From an uncultured Bacilli bacterium (lineage in GTDB: Bacteria > Bacillota_I > Bacilli_A > RF39 > UBA660): a stretch of DNA of 64,000 nt. The notes under the pieces were generated by a model. That model worked only from the letters and a program-made list of their open reading frames with translations. It was not told the origin of the DNA and did not search any database. The position numbers were made by a program, and so were the translations under genes. Positions within the stretch are counted from its first letter, which is position 1; each line of letters starts with the position of its first letter. The DNA is taken from assembly GCA_947629655.1 (NCBI GenBank), contig CANREL010000001.1, forward strand, positions 124,001 through 188,000. The letters are read 5' to 3'. Positions 16,852 through 25,019 of this stretch are shown here, piece by piece.

Positions 16852-18267
16852 ATGAGTATAAAGAGAACAAAAATAATTTGTAGTATTGGACCAGCTACAG
16901 AGAGTGAAGAAGTTTTGACACGTCTTGCCGAAGAGGGAATGAATGTTGCTCGTGTCAATTTTTCACATGGAACTTATGAAGAGTACACAAGAATAAAAGA
17001 GACTGTTGAAAAAGTTCGCAAGAATACGGGATATCACATCGGTCTACTATATGATACGAAAGGACCTGATTTTCGTACTGGAGAGATGGAGAACAATGCT
17101 GTTGAACTAATTCCTGGTGAGACAATCATGCTCGTTAAAGATGATGTAGTAGGAAATAGTAAGCGAATAACTGTTAATTATAAGAATGTTTTAGATAAAT
17201 TGAAAAAAGATGATATCGTTTTGTTTGACGATGGACTTATGAGTGTCAAAGTAATATCAAATACGCGCAAAGGGGTTACTTGTGAAATAGTAAATGGTGG
17301 AATTCTATCATCACATAAGGGTGTATCAACTCCTGGTGTGTCACTAGATGTTCCTTTCCTCTCTAAACAGGATCGCGCTGATATTGAATTCGCTTGTCAA
17401 AATGATGGTGATTTTATTGCCTTATCATTTGTAACATGTAAAAAAGATATTGAAGCTGTTCGCAAAATATTGAAAGCTAATAATTGTAGTGATATGAAAA
17501 TAATTTCTAAAGTTGAGAGTAAGACTGCTATTGATAATCTTGATGAAATTGTTGAAGCTAGTGATGGTATCATGGTTGCACGTGGTGATTTAGGTGTTGA
17601 ACTTCCAATGCAAGAGTTACCAATTCTTCAAAAATTAATGATTCAAAAGTGTCGTGAACGTGGTAAATTTTGTATCGTTGCTACCGAGATGTTAGCTTCT
17701 ATGTATACGAGTTCCCGTCCAACACGAGCTGAAGTTTCTGATATAGCTAATGCTGTTTTAGATGGTTGTGATGCCGTCATGTTGAGTGGTGAGACGACGG
17801 TTGGAAAACATCCTGTTGAAGCTGTTAAATACATGAGTGATATTTGTAAGACTGCTGAAGAGTATTATGACTATGGTTATGAATATGATTATCAACACGA
17901 CAAAGCTGTTACGGCGGCCATTGCCAAAGCTGTTGTTGCTAGCATTGAAGAGTTAGATGTCAAAGCTATAGTCGTACCGACAATGGGAGGGCATAGCGCT
18001 CGTGTCATGAGTAACTTGAAACCTGAACCAATCATCATTGCTACTTGTCCAAGTGAAAAAGTAGCTCGAGGTCTATCACTAAACTTTGGTGTCTATTGTA
18101 GTGTTGTTCCCATTATTGATGACTTTGCCCAAATAACTAAAGTATCACGTGATGAATCTGTTCGTATTTTGAATTTACAAAAGAAGGACATCATCATCAT
18201 CACTGGTGGTATTCATTCTGAAAGTGAAACAAATCAAACTAATTTCTTGAAAATAGAAGAAATATAA
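16852..18267 (+). CDS. pyk: Pyruvate kinase
   Basis: Glycolytic enzyme of 471 residues that makes pyruvate and ATP from PEP and ADP. It shows the N-terminal TKIICSIGPA, the metal and substrate loop VARGDLGVELP with Lys in SKVES, and the signature around TRAEVSDIANAVLDG and MLSGETTVGKHPVEAV. It ends after the allosteric C domain and lacks the extra PEP-utiliser-like domain seen in many Bacillus enzymes. The ATG at 16852 is favoured over one nine bases upstream because AGAGGATGG then lies at normal distance. A pyruvate phosphate dikinase is also encoded in this window (38861-41491), so the PEP/pyruvate step can run with two different phosphoryl donors. Confidence 0.97.
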   Translation: MSIKRTKIICSIGPATESEEVLTRLAEEGMNVARVNFSHGTYEEYTRIKETVEKVRKNTGYHIGLLYDTKGPDFRTGEMENNAVELIPGETIMLVKDDVVGNSKRITVNYKNVLDKLKKDDIVLFDDGLMSVKVISNTRKGVTCEIVNGGILSSHKGVSTPGVSLDVPFLSKQDRADIEFACQNDGDFIALSFVTCKKDIEAVRKILKANNCSDMKIISKVESKTAIDNLDEIVEASDGIMVARGDLGVELPMQELPILQKLMIQKCRERGKFCIVATEMLASMYTSSRPTRAEVSDIANAVLDGCDAVMLSGETTVGKHPVEAVKYMSDICKTAEEYYDYGYEYDYQHDKAVTAAIAKAVVASIEELDVKAIVVPTMGGHSARVMSNLKPEPIIIATCPSEKVARGLSLNFGVYCSVVPIIDDFAQITKVSRDESVRILNLQKKDIIIITGGIHSESETNQTNFLKIEEI

Positions 18268-18293
18268 AAAGAGCTATCTAGCTCTTTTCTTTT
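18267..18293. terminator. Bidirectional terminator between pyk and tmcAL
   Basis: An AAAAGAGC/GCTCTTTT inverted repeat with a short central TATCTA lies where both genes converge. Confidence 0.75.
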
Positions 18294-19414
18294 TGAATTG
18301 GTGGATTTTTATAATTGTTAACATCATCATTGACGATTAAAGAATATATCTTTTCAACCCTAATATCTATTTTTAATAATTCTTCATCTTTTTTCTTGAT
18401 GTTAGTAATTATAGGTAATTTTAAATTCTTTTTAATCCCTTTTAAATATTCTTTTCCTCGATTATTAAATCCTAATACTCTGATGTAATGAAGATCTTGA
18501 TCACAAGCTTCTTCTTTAGTTAGAGATACGAGAATATGAGTAAACATTCTTGATAACTTATTATGAGTATAACGCTTAGTTTTTATTTTCAACATCAATT
18601 CCTGTAAACAATTACAATTATTTATATTGTTAATGATTCTATTCTCAATACCTTCATCAACTGTTTGATATTTATTTATATTTATTCCTTCAACTAATAT
18701 TTTATATTTTAGAAAATGAAAATAATCAAAATTCTTTTTATCTTTTAAATACTCATATACTATTTTAGGAACATATTTTTTCATGTCAATTTCTTCATCA
18801 AGCCCTTTTCTAATTGCTGAAGCACTGACTATTTTATCATTTAAATTCAAATCGTGAAAATCATTAGTTCGCTTTATCGTCACTGGTATTATCCCTGCAT
18901 CCTGTCTAATTATTTCTTTGATATAGGAAAGACCTAATAAGTCATTGGGAGTATCTATTTTTAAATCAGATACATCTTTAATCGCTTTACTCATCGCCGT
19001 TGGATAATTATTTCCATTTTCCATATAGACTTTTACTAATTCTTCATAAAAAGAATTATTTAATTGAATATGCGCAATTTCTTTTAACTTATCTACATCG
19101 TTACATTCACTGCCAAAAACTAAATATTCACATCCCAATTCTTTTAAAATCGCAATACTTCCCTTAGCGAATACATCGGCACTTTGACTAGAAAATACAA
19201 AAGGCAATTCGACTACTAAATCAATTCCCATTTTTAAAGCGATGTCCGTTTTTTCTTCCTTAGATAGAATACTTATATTTCCTCTTTGGGTAAAACAACT
19301 AGACATGACTAAAATGACAAGAGAATCAGGAAATAGTTCTTTAACTTTCTCTAGATGATATAAATGTCCATTATGAAAAGGATTATATTCACAGATAATA
19401 CCGACTTTTTTCAT
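18278..19414 (-). CDS. tmcAL: tRNA-Met cytidine acetate ligase (YlbM family)
   Basis: Nucleotidyltransferase-fold enzyme of 378 residues that activates acetate with ATP to acetylate C34 of elongator tRNA-Met. The HxGH nucleotidylyl motif appears in CEYNPFHNGHLYH at the N-terminus. The following VMSSCFTQRG, ELPFVFSSQSADVFAKG and LGLSYIKEI stretches are typical of the family. Several in-frame start codons exist. The ATG at 19414 is chosen because it gives MKKVGIICEYNPFHNG and sits after GGTGATGG. In B. subtilis ylbM is adjacent to ylbN-rpmF; here it is divergent from the same DUF177-rpmF pair. Confidence 0.9.
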   Translation of the reverse strand: MKKVGIICEYNPFHNGHLYHLEKVKELFPDSLVILVMSSCFTQRGNISILSKEEKTDIALKMGIDLVVELPFVFSSQSADVFAKGSIAILKELGCEYLVFGSECNDVDKLKEIAHIQLNNSFYEELVKVYMENGNNYPTAMSKAIKDVSDLKIDTPNDLLGLSYIKEIIRQDAGIIPVTIKRTNDFHDLNLNDKIVSASAIRKGLDEEIDMKKYVPKIVYEYLKDKKNFDYFHFLKYKILVEGININKYQTVDEGIENRIINNINNCNCLQELMLKIKTKRYTHNKLSRMFTHILVSLTKEEACDQDLHYIRVLGFNNRGKEYLKGIKKNLKLPIITNIKKKDEELLKIDIRVEKIYSLIVNDDVNNYKNPPIQKEKS

Positions 19415-19538
19415 TTCCATCACCAAACTTATTATACAAAATGATTCTAAAAAAGCAAATGAGAAACTTTTTTATGAGAATAATAATTATAGATTTTAAA
19501 AGATTTAGGACTAAAATGATGATAATATTTATTTTTGG

Positions 19539-19567
19539 TTGCAAAAATATCATATTTAATGTATAAT
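19539..19567 (+). promoter_or_regulatory. Promoter of the DUF177-rpmF operon
   Basis: TTGCAA at 19539-19544, a 17-base spacer and TATAAT at 19562-19567 lie 20 bases ahead of the start codon. Confidence 0.6.
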
Positions 19568-19586
19568 TTATTCGCGAGGTGGCGAT

Positions 19587-20054
19587 ATGATAGTTAATTT
19601 AGAAGAGATATACGCTAACATCAAAGATCATATTGATCTTGATGAGGATGTCATTTTCGATAAAGAGACTTATCATATGCAAGAAATAAAAGATTTAAAA
19701 GATGTACACCTGAGCGGAAGTATAGATAAAAATAGTGATGATGAAGTTATTCTAACTGGAATTTTGTCTGGAACAATGACTATTTTAGATTCTATCAGCC
19801 TAGAAGAAGTTGCTTATAAATTTTCTAGTGAAATAGAAGAAAATCTTGATGAACTTTTAACAAAAGATAAAAATTCTATTGATATTATGGAAGTTTTATG
19901 GCAAAATATTGTTTTAGAGGTCCCACTTAGATATACAGAAGTTACTGATTATAGTAAATATAGTGGCGACGGTTGGAGACTGATTAGTGAAGAAGAGTTA
20001 GAAATGAAAAATAATCCCTTCCAAGCACTATTAGAAAATGAGAAAGAGGAGTGA
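19587..20054 (+). CDS. DUF177 / YceD-family protein
   Basis: Acidic protein of 155 residues of the YceD/YlbN family, nearly always encoded directly before rpmF and linked to 23S rRNA accumulation. The central HLSGSIDKNSDDEVILTGILSGTMTILDSISLEEV stretch and the later NIVLEVPLRYTE with a Trp-containing tail fit the family. The Cys pair often present near the C-terminal VPL block is absent. The start follows GCGAGGTGGCGAT. The 4-base gap to rpmF implies one operon. Confidence 0.85.
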   Translation: MIVNLEEIYANIKDHIDLDEDVIFDKETYHMQEIKDLKDVHLSGSIDKNSDDEVILTGILSGTMTILDSISLEEVAYKFSSEIEENLDELLTKDKNSIDIMEVLWQNIVLEVPLRYTEVTDYSKYSGDGWRLISEEELEMKNNPFQALLENEKEE

Positions 20055-20058
20055 TAAC

Positions 20059-20244
20059 ATGGCAGTACCTTTTAGAAAAGTTTCAAAGACAAGAAAAAGA
20101 ATGAGAAGAAGTCACAATGCATTAACACCAGCTGGTGTAGTAACTTGTAAAGAATGTGGAGCAGCTATTAAACCTCATAGAGCTTGCCCAAATTGTGGTT
20201 CTTACAAAGGTAAAAAAGTTGTTGAGACAAAGGATGCTGAATAA
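20059..20244 (+). CDS. rpmF: 50S ribosomal protein L32
   Basis: Ribosomal protein of 61 residues. It begins MAVPFRKVSKTRKRMRRSHNAL, whose basic N-terminal tail enters the ribosome, and carries the zinc-binding form with two CxxC pairs (CKECG, CPNCG). The true start is the ATG at 20059 after GAAAGAGGAGTGATAAC; a longer frame overlapping the upstream gene is not supported. The C+ form indicates that this strain's L32 binds zinc. A hairpin terminator overlaps the end of the gene. Confidence 0.97.
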   Translation: MAVPFRKVSKTRKRMRRSHNALTPAGVVTCKECGAAIKPHRACPNCGSYKGKKVVETKDAE

Positions 20245-20256
20245 GCATTTTTTTTT
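20234..20256 (+). terminator. Intrinsic terminator of rpmF
   Basis: A short stem ATGCT/AGCAT with a GAATA loop that contains most of the stop codon, then a run of nine T. Confidence 0.65.
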
Positions 20257-20275
20257 GGCTTTTTTTGATATTTTA

Positions 20276-20305
20276 TTGTAATTTTATTTCTATTCATTAT
20301 ATAAT
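20276..20305 (+). promoter_or_regulatory. Promoter of the ClpX-like gene
   Basis: TTGTAA at 20276-20281, an 18-base spacer and TATAAT at 20300-20305. The gene starts about 40 bases later after an AGGGGGAAA ribosome site. Confidence 0.5.
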
Positions 20306-20345
20306 AAAACTAAGTACGTGAGAAAATATACAGGGGGAAAATAAT

Positions 20346-22034
20346 ATGGATGAAAAAAAATATTATACTGTTTTATATGAAGGAGTATATCCAGATAGTG
20401 GAGTAGTTGTATATAAGCCAATTAGACTTATTAGGGGTTATTATGATGTTGAAAAAGAGACCTTTAAAGATGAAGAAACAGATGAAGAATATTCTTGTGT
20501 CAATATGACGATACCTAATTTTGGAAGTGATGCCGAGCATCCTGTTGATGCTCTAACGCATGAGATTGTTCCTTACGGAATTGAAGGTGAAAAGTTCTTT
20601 GCTTTTCCAATTGCTGAAGATGAATTGTTAGAGTTTTGTGACAATGAAGAATTTGTTGGTCGTGACCCTAAAGAAGTTTATGAACGTGAAGTGCGTAGTT
20701 ACATGCTGTATTCTGTCTATGATGAAGAAGCTGATGATAACATTTATTATATAGCTGATAAATTAGAAGAACACAACGTTTATAATGTCGATGTCAGTTT
20801 GAATATTGTTGAAGCAACTAGTGAGGCTGAACAAGTAAATCCTGTTGGAAGTTTAGTTGTCGTATTACAGGCAAGTGGTGAATTGGCTGAAGAAGATGTG
20901 GAAGAGCCAATGATTAAACCTAATAAAAAGGAAAAACTTACAGCTAAAAATAGTGCTTTTACTCCAATAGTTGAAGATTTTGATCCAGATGAATTGGAGA
21001 AGAACGTCACATCAGAAGTTATTGGTCAAGAGCACGTTGCTAAACCTCTCGTATCAATGCTATATAAGAACAAGAGGTATAATAAGCATGACGGATTAAA
21101 ATCTAATATGTTAATTTTAGGACCTAGTGGTTGTGGTAAGACAGAACTTGCGAGATCAATCGAGCGAAATACGGGAATACCAGTAGCTTTCTTTGATGCT
21201 TCATCAGCATCAGCTTCAGGTTATGTTGGAAATTCTGTCACACAAGCCATTAGAGATTTGATTTCAGTTTGCAATGGTGATGTTGAAAAAGCAGAACACG
21301 GAATTATCGTCATTGATGAGATTGACAAACTTACTGGTGGTGATGGTGTTAGTAAGGGTGATGTTCAAGATGAGTTATTCAAAATGCTTGAAGGTGATGA
21401 GATAACTATTCCTGCTGATAACTATCGTGAGCGAGCATTCAGATTTAACCCTAAAAATGTCACTTTTATAGGTGTTGGAGCAGCTCAAAATTTAATTGAA
21501 CAGAAAAAACGTGAAAAGACAAAAATGCACATGGGATTTTCTGTTGGACAAATAACTCAACCTGACGACAACGAGGAAGTTATTATTGAGCCAGAAGACT
21601 TGATAAAATATGGATTTAAACCAGAGTTGTTGCGCCGTTTCCCAATCATAAAAGTTGTCAAGAATTTGGACCGTGATAAACTGATCAGCATCCTAACTGA
21701 TTCTAAGATATCTAATTTGAAATTATATGAAATGGCGTTTGAAGATGTCGATCATGTAAAATTGGTATACGATAGGACCATTTTGGAAGATATTGCTGAA
21801 AAGGCGACCAAAGAAAAGGCTGGTGCCAGTGGTTTGAAAAGAGTTGTTGATGACATGCTACAGACAGCTGTTCGAAAGATTCGTTTGTTAAATGGTCAAC
21901 CAGGAGAATTGGTTTTGACTAGAGAAACTATCGATGATCCTGATTGTTTTGAACTATATCGTCTAAATGGTGATGATAGAGAACTAGTTTATCCACCAAA
22001 GGAAAAAGTTAAAAAACTTGGAACTAAAAAATAA
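20346..22034 (+). CDS. Divergent ClpX-like AAA+ ATPase with a novel N-terminal domain
   Basis: AAA+ protein of 562 residues. The last 350 or so align by motif with ClpX: Walker A GPSGCGKT, the pore loop in ASGYVGNSV, Walker B IVIDEIDKL, and an HMGFSVG at the position of the ClpX IGFG loop that docks ClpP. The block EDLIKYGFKPELLRRFPII matches ClpX, as does a C-terminal small domain. The ClpX zinc-binding N-domain is missing. In its place are about 190 acidic residues without Cys-pair motifs. The GARGLR sensor-2 motif reads GASGLKR, so the sensor Arg is Ser. A ClpP partner is not encoded nearby. Likely an unfoldase; substrate and protease partner unknown. Confidence 0.8.
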   Translation: MDEKKYYTVLYEGVYPDSGVVVYKPIRLIRGYYDVEKETFKDEETDEEYSCVNMTIPNFGSDAEHPVDALTHEIVPYGIEGEKFFAFPIAEDELLEFCDNEEFVGRDPKEVYEREVRSYMLYSVYDEEADDNIYYIADKLEEHNVYNVDVSLNIVEATSEAEQVNPVGSLVVVLQASGELAEEDVEEPMIKPNKKEKLTAKNSAFTPIVEDFDPDELEKNVTSEVIGQEHVAKPLVSMLYKNKRYNKHDGLKSNMLILGPSGCGKTELARSIERNTGIPVAFFDASSASASGYVGNSVTQAIRDLISVCNGDVEKAEHGIIVIDEIDKLTGGDGVSKGDVQDELFKMLEGDEITIPADNYRERAFRFNPKNVTFIGVGAAQNLIEQKKREKTKMHMGFSVGQITQPDDNEEVIIEPEDLIKYGFKPELLRRFPIIKVVKNLDRDKLISILTDSKISNLKLYEMAFEDVDHVKLVYDRTILEDIAEKATKEKAGASGLKRVVDDMLQTAVRKIRLLNGQPGELVLTRETIDDPDCFELYRLNGDDRELVYPPKEKVKKLGTKK

Positions 22035-22048
22035 AAAGGGTGATTGAT

Positions 22049-22657
22049 ATGAACTATCAATTGAAAACAGATGAGATTTTAGAGAAGAACAGGCAAAAAA
22101 CACCAACACTATTGTTACATAGCTGTTGTGCTCCTTGTTCTTCTTATGTCTTAGAGTATTTGACCAATCATTTTCAAATAACGATTCTTTTTTACAATCC
22201 CAATATTTCATCTTTTGAAGAATATGAAAAACGCTTAAAAGAACTTAAGAGATTGGTTAAAGAAATGCCTCATACTAATAAAATTGAAATAGTTGAGGGT
22301 CGATATGAACCACAAGAATTTTTTGATATAGCTCGCGGTTTAGAACATTTAAATGAAGGGGAAGAACGCTGTTTCAAATGTTATCGTTTACGAATGGAAG
22401 AATCTGCAAAATATGCTAAAGAAAAAGGCTTTGACTATTTTACGACGACATTGTCAATAAGTCCTCACAAAAATGCCAACAAATTGAATGAGATTGGTGA
22501 AGAGTTAGAAAAAATATATGGTGTTAACTACTTATATGCTGATTTTAAAAAGAGAGATGGCTACAAGCGAAGTATCGAATTATCTAAAAAATATGATTTA
22601 TATCGTCAAAACTTTTGTGGTTGTGTATATTCTAAACGCGATAATAGAGAAGAATGA
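22049..22657 (+). CDS. queH: Epoxyqueuosine reductase QueH
   Basis: Reduces epoxyqueuosine to queuosine in tRNA, the last step of Q-tRNA synthesis, and is the non-QueG type. About 202 residues, with the diagnostic N-terminal HSCCAPCSSY, the middle ERCFKCYRLRM, the TTLSISPHKN block and the C-terminal FCGCVYSK. These supply the cysteine/aspartate set that binds a 4Fe-4S cluster and an additional iron. The ATG at 22049 follows AAGGGTGATTGAT. No other queuosine genes are seen here; the strain may salvage precursors. The gene follows the ClpX-like gene by 14 bases and ends in its own terminator. Confidence 0.93.
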   Translation: MNYQLKTDEILEKNRQKTPTLLLHSCCAPCSSYVLEYLTNHFQITILFYNPNISSFEEYEKRLKELKRLVKEMPHTNKIEIVEGRYEPQEFFDIARGLEHLNEGEERCFKCYRLRMEESAKYAKEKGFDYFTTTLSISPHKNANKLNEIGEELEKIYGVNYLYADFKKRDGYKRSIELSKKYDLYRQNFCGCVYSKRDNREE

Positions 22658-22670
22658 TCTTCTCTTTTTT
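22646..22670 (+). terminator. Terminator overlapping the queH stop codon
   Basis: A perfect 8-bp stem AGAGAAGA/TCTTCTCT has the loop ATGA, which includes the UGA stop of queH, followed by T residues. It separates queH from the next gene despite the short gap. Confidence 0.8.
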
Positions 22671-22683
22671 GAAAGGAGAAATT

Positions 22684-23217
22684 ATGAGAATTGAACGCAT
22701 TGTAACGGGTTATTTAGAAGAGAATTGTTATGTTTTAAAAGATTTAGAAAAAGCTGAATGTCTCGTCATCGATCCAGGTGATGATTATGAAAAGATAAAA
22801 GCCCAAATAGGCAATTGTAAAGTTTTAAAAGTATTGTTAACGCACAATCATTTTGATCATGTTGGTGCTTTGAATTCTCTTTTAGAAAATTATCATGTCG
22901 AGGTTTTAAAAAGGGATAATCTTTTAGAAAAAGAATATCAGTTTGGCAATTTTTGCTTTAAAGTGATCTATACTAAAGGTCATACTAGTGACTCCATAAC
23001 TTTTTACTTTGAAAAAGAAAAAATAATGTTTACTGGTGACTTTTTATTCAAAAGTACTGTCGGTCGTTGTGACTTGCCAACTGGCAGTGAAAAAGATATG
23101 TTAGAAAGTATCAATTTGATCAAAAAATATCCTAAAGATATAAAAATATATCCTGGTCATGGCGATGTGTCAACTTTAGAAGAAGAGTTCAAAAATAATT
23201 ATTATTTTTTAATCTGA
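22684..23217 (+). CDS. MBL-fold metallo-hydrolase (glyoxalase II-like)
   Basis: Metallo-beta-lactamase fold protein of 177 residues resembling the YqgX/glyoxalase II subgroup. The dinuclear metal motif HNHFDH is present with GHTSDS, FTGDFLF and the final PGHGD, so the metal ligands appear complete. Substrates in this family vary (thioesters such as S-lactoylglutathione-like compounds). The start at 22684 after TGAAAGGAGAAATT gives MRIERIVTGYLEENCYVL, the usual beginning of the subgroup. A longer frame would run through the queH terminator. Function beyond hydrolase is not certain. Confidence 0.85.
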   Translation: MRIERIVTGYLEENCYVLKDLEKAECLVIDPGDDYEKIKAQIGNCKVLKVLLTHNHFDHVGALNSLLENYHVEVLKRDNLLEKEYQFGNFCFKVIYTKGHTSDSITFYFEKEKIMFTGDFLFKSTVGRCDLPTGSEKDMLESINLIKKYPKDIKIYPGHGDVSTLEEEFKNNYYFLI

Positions 23218-23228
23218 GCTATCAAGTA

Positions 23229-23237
23229 TGATATAAT
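23229..23237 (+). promoter_or_regulatory. Extended -10 promoter of the small membrane protein
   Basis: TGATATAAT lies about 27 bases ahead of the start codon. Confidence 0.5.
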
Positions 23238-23263
23238 ATATTTGAAAGTAGTAGGTGAAAATG

Positions 23264-23575
23264 ATGTATATAGATTTATTCATAGTTGTAATTTTATTGT
23301 TAATCGTCATATTCTGTTTTAGAAGATTTTCAAGTTTTGTCTATGCTTTTGCAATCATTGATATATTTTTAAGAATATTGAATTTCGTTCAAAACAATGT
23401 TCCCGTACCAGAGTTGCAAGCCCTAATTGGTAAATATTTTCCCGATTCCATTGAAGCAATTATCATGGCTTACACAAATGGTATAATTGAGACGATCATT
23501 TTATGGGCATATGTGATAATCTATGCTATATTCTTAGGTTATATCGTTAGAATATTTATTCATAAGAAAAAATGA
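23264..23575 (+). CDS. Small hydrophobic membrane protein, unknown
   Basis: Protein of about 103 residues. A strongly hydrophobic N-terminal helix (residues 3-18) is followed by a second hydrophobic segment around YAFAIIDIFLRILNFV. A short loop containing PVPELQALIGKYFPDSI precedes a final helix ending in a basic IHKKK tail. Three transmembrane segments are likely. I do not recognise the family. It has its own promoter and lies just upstream of the rimP-nusA leader. The ATG at 23261 or 23264 follows GTAGGTG; the second gives the better spacing. Confidence 0.7.
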   Translation: MYIDLFIVVILLLIVIFCFRRFSSFVYAFAIIDIFLRILNFVQNNVPVPELQALIGKYFPDSIEAIIMAYTNGIIETIILWAYVIIYAIFLGYIVRIFIHKKK

Positions 23576-23614
23576 TAAAAATATTGATTTTTTCTTTGTA
23601 TTATAATTATTTTA

Positions 23615-23623
23615 TGTTATAAT
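23615..23623 (+). promoter_or_regulatory. Promoter of the rimP-nusA-infB operon
   Basis: TGTTATAAT is an extended -10 site immediately ahead of a terminator-like leader hairpin. A second TATAAT-like match lies about 20 bases upstream. Confidence 0.6.
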
Positions 23624-23634
23624 ACAAGTACATC

Positions 23635-23659
23635 AAGTGGAAGAAAACTTCCACTTTTT
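23635..23659 (+). promoter_or_regulatory. Leader hairpin / attenuator of the rimP-nusA operon
   Basis: A perfect 9-bp stem AAGTGGAAG/CTTCCACTT with an AAAA loop runs into TTTTT. It lies between the operon promoter (-10 at 23618-23623) and the first start codon, so it would terminate most transcripts before the coding region. NusA is known to promote intrinsic termination and to control its own operon in B. subtilis by leader termination. An autoregulatory role here is inferred. Confidence 0.7.
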
Positions 23660-23673
23660 ATATTGAAAGGGTG

Positions 23674-23937
23674 ATGATATTGGAAGAAAAATTAAAAAAA
23701 TTGATCGATGAAAAGATTAAAAATTTAAATATTTTTGTCGATTCGATCAAATTGGAAAAGGAAGGAACACAAACTTTTTTAAGAATAGCACTCGATGCTG
23801 ATTTCATGATTGATTTAGCTACCGTAGTGATGGCAACTCGTATCATCAATCCCATACTTGATAAAGAAGACTTAATTGATGAAGAATACATGTTAGATGT
23901 ATATGCAAAACCTAAAGGAGATGTAACAAATGAATAG
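23674..23937 (+). CDS. rimP: Short RimP: N-terminal domain only
   Basis: Protein of about 87 residues corresponding to the N-terminal domain of ribosome maturation factor RimP (residues matching VDSIKLEKEGTQTFLRIALDAD and the later LIDEEYMLDVYA). Usual RimP is about 150 residues, with a C-terminal SH3-like domain after the EVSSPG motif. Here the chain ends right after the equivalent point, and nusA begins 8 bases before its stop. No frame remnant of the missing domain is seen. The position as first gene of the nusA-infB block supports the call. The ATG follows AAAGGGTG; a GTG three bases upstream is the alternative start. Confidence 0.75.
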   Translation: MILEEKLKKLIDEKIKNLNIFVDSIKLEKEGTQTFLRIALDADFMIDLATVVMATRIINPILDKEDLIDEEYMLDVYAKPKGDVTNE

Positions 23938-25003
23938 TAAAGAATTTATTAAAGCAGTAGATTTAATAGTAAAAGAAAAAGGTATTGATAGAGAATTAGT
24001 ATTTGAAGCTATGGAACTTGCTTTGGCAACAGCCTACAAAAAGAATTTTGATTCTTTGACAAATTCTAAAATAATTATCAATAGAGATACTGGTGATATC
24101 AAAGTATATTCATACTTGACAGTTGTTCCTGATGATTATGAAGATATTGATTTGGACTTAGAGATAAGTTTGAGTGAAGCTCGTAAAATCAATAAGACTT
24201 TAAATGTTGGTGATACTATTGATACTGAAGTAACTCCAAAAGATTTTGGACGTGTTGCAGCATCAACTGCTAAACAAGTAATAGTTCAAAAGATGCGTGA
24301 AGCAGAGAGAAATTCAATTGCTGCTGAATATGGCGATAAGAAAGATGAATTATTAGTTGGAACTGTTGAATTAGAAGACGTTGATAACTATTTCATCAAC
24401 ATTGGAAGAATCAATGGTATTTTACCAAAAAAAGAATGCATTCCTGGTGAAAAGATTGAAATGGGAAAACAGATTAAAGTCTATGTCACAAAAGTTGATA
24501 CTAGTGGTAAGGGAATGTTCATTCTACTATCAAGAAATCATCACGGTTTCTTAAAGAGATTATTTGAACATGAAATACCAGAATTGTCAGATGGTTCAGT
24601 TCTTTTATACAGCGTTGCTAGAGATGCTGGTAGTCGTAGTAAAGTAGCTGTTTATTCTGAAAAGAGCAATATCGATCCAATCGGTGCTTGTATCGGTGAA
24701 AAAGGTTCAAGAATAGCTAGAATTATTGAAGAAGTAAATGGTGAAAAGATTGATATCGTCAAATACGACAAAGAACCAGAAATATTTATTGCTAATGCTT
24801 TACAACCAGCTAAAAACTTACATGTGATCATAACTGATCCAAAGAAACAAGAGTGTATTGTTGTAGCTGATAGTGATAATTTCTCATTAGCAATTGGTAA
24901 GAAAGGACAAAATGCTCGTCTTGCTTCAAAGTTGACTCATTATAAGATTGATATTAAGACAACTGAGCAAGCTAAAGAGATTGGTATTAATTTCAAAGAT
25001 TAA
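23930..25003 (+). CDS. nusA: Transcription termination/antitermination factor NusA
   Basis: Transcription elongation factor of 357 residues that binds RNA polymerase and stimulates pausing and termination. In order it has the N-terminal polymerase-binding domain, an S1 domain (ELLVGTVELEDVDNYFINIG), then two KH domains with GACIGEKGSRIARI and LAIGKKGQNARLA. It lacks the acidic C-terminal repeats of proteobacterial NusA, as is normal for Bacillota. It overlaps the end of rimP, indicating coupled translation. The leader hairpin at 23635-23659 is a plausible site for control by NusA itself. Confidence 0.96.
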   Translation: MNSKEFIKAVDLIVKEKGIDRELVFEAMELALATAYKKNFDSLTNSKIIINRDTGDIKVYSYLTVVPDDYEDIDLDLEISLSEARKINKTLNVGDTIDTEVTPKDFGRVAASTAKQVIVQKMREAERNSIAAEYGDKKDELLVGTVELEDVDNYFINIGRINGILPKKECIPGEKIEMGKQIKVYVTKVDTSGKGMFILLSRNHHGFLKRLFEHEIPELSDGSVLLYSVARDAGSRSKVAVYSEKSNIDPIGACIGEKGSRIARIIEEVNGEKIDIVKYDKEPEIFIANALQPAKNLHVIITDPKKQECIVVADSDNFSLAIGKKGQNARLASKLTHYKIDIKTTEQAKEIGINFKD

Positions 25004-25019
25004 ATAACAGGAGGTTTTT

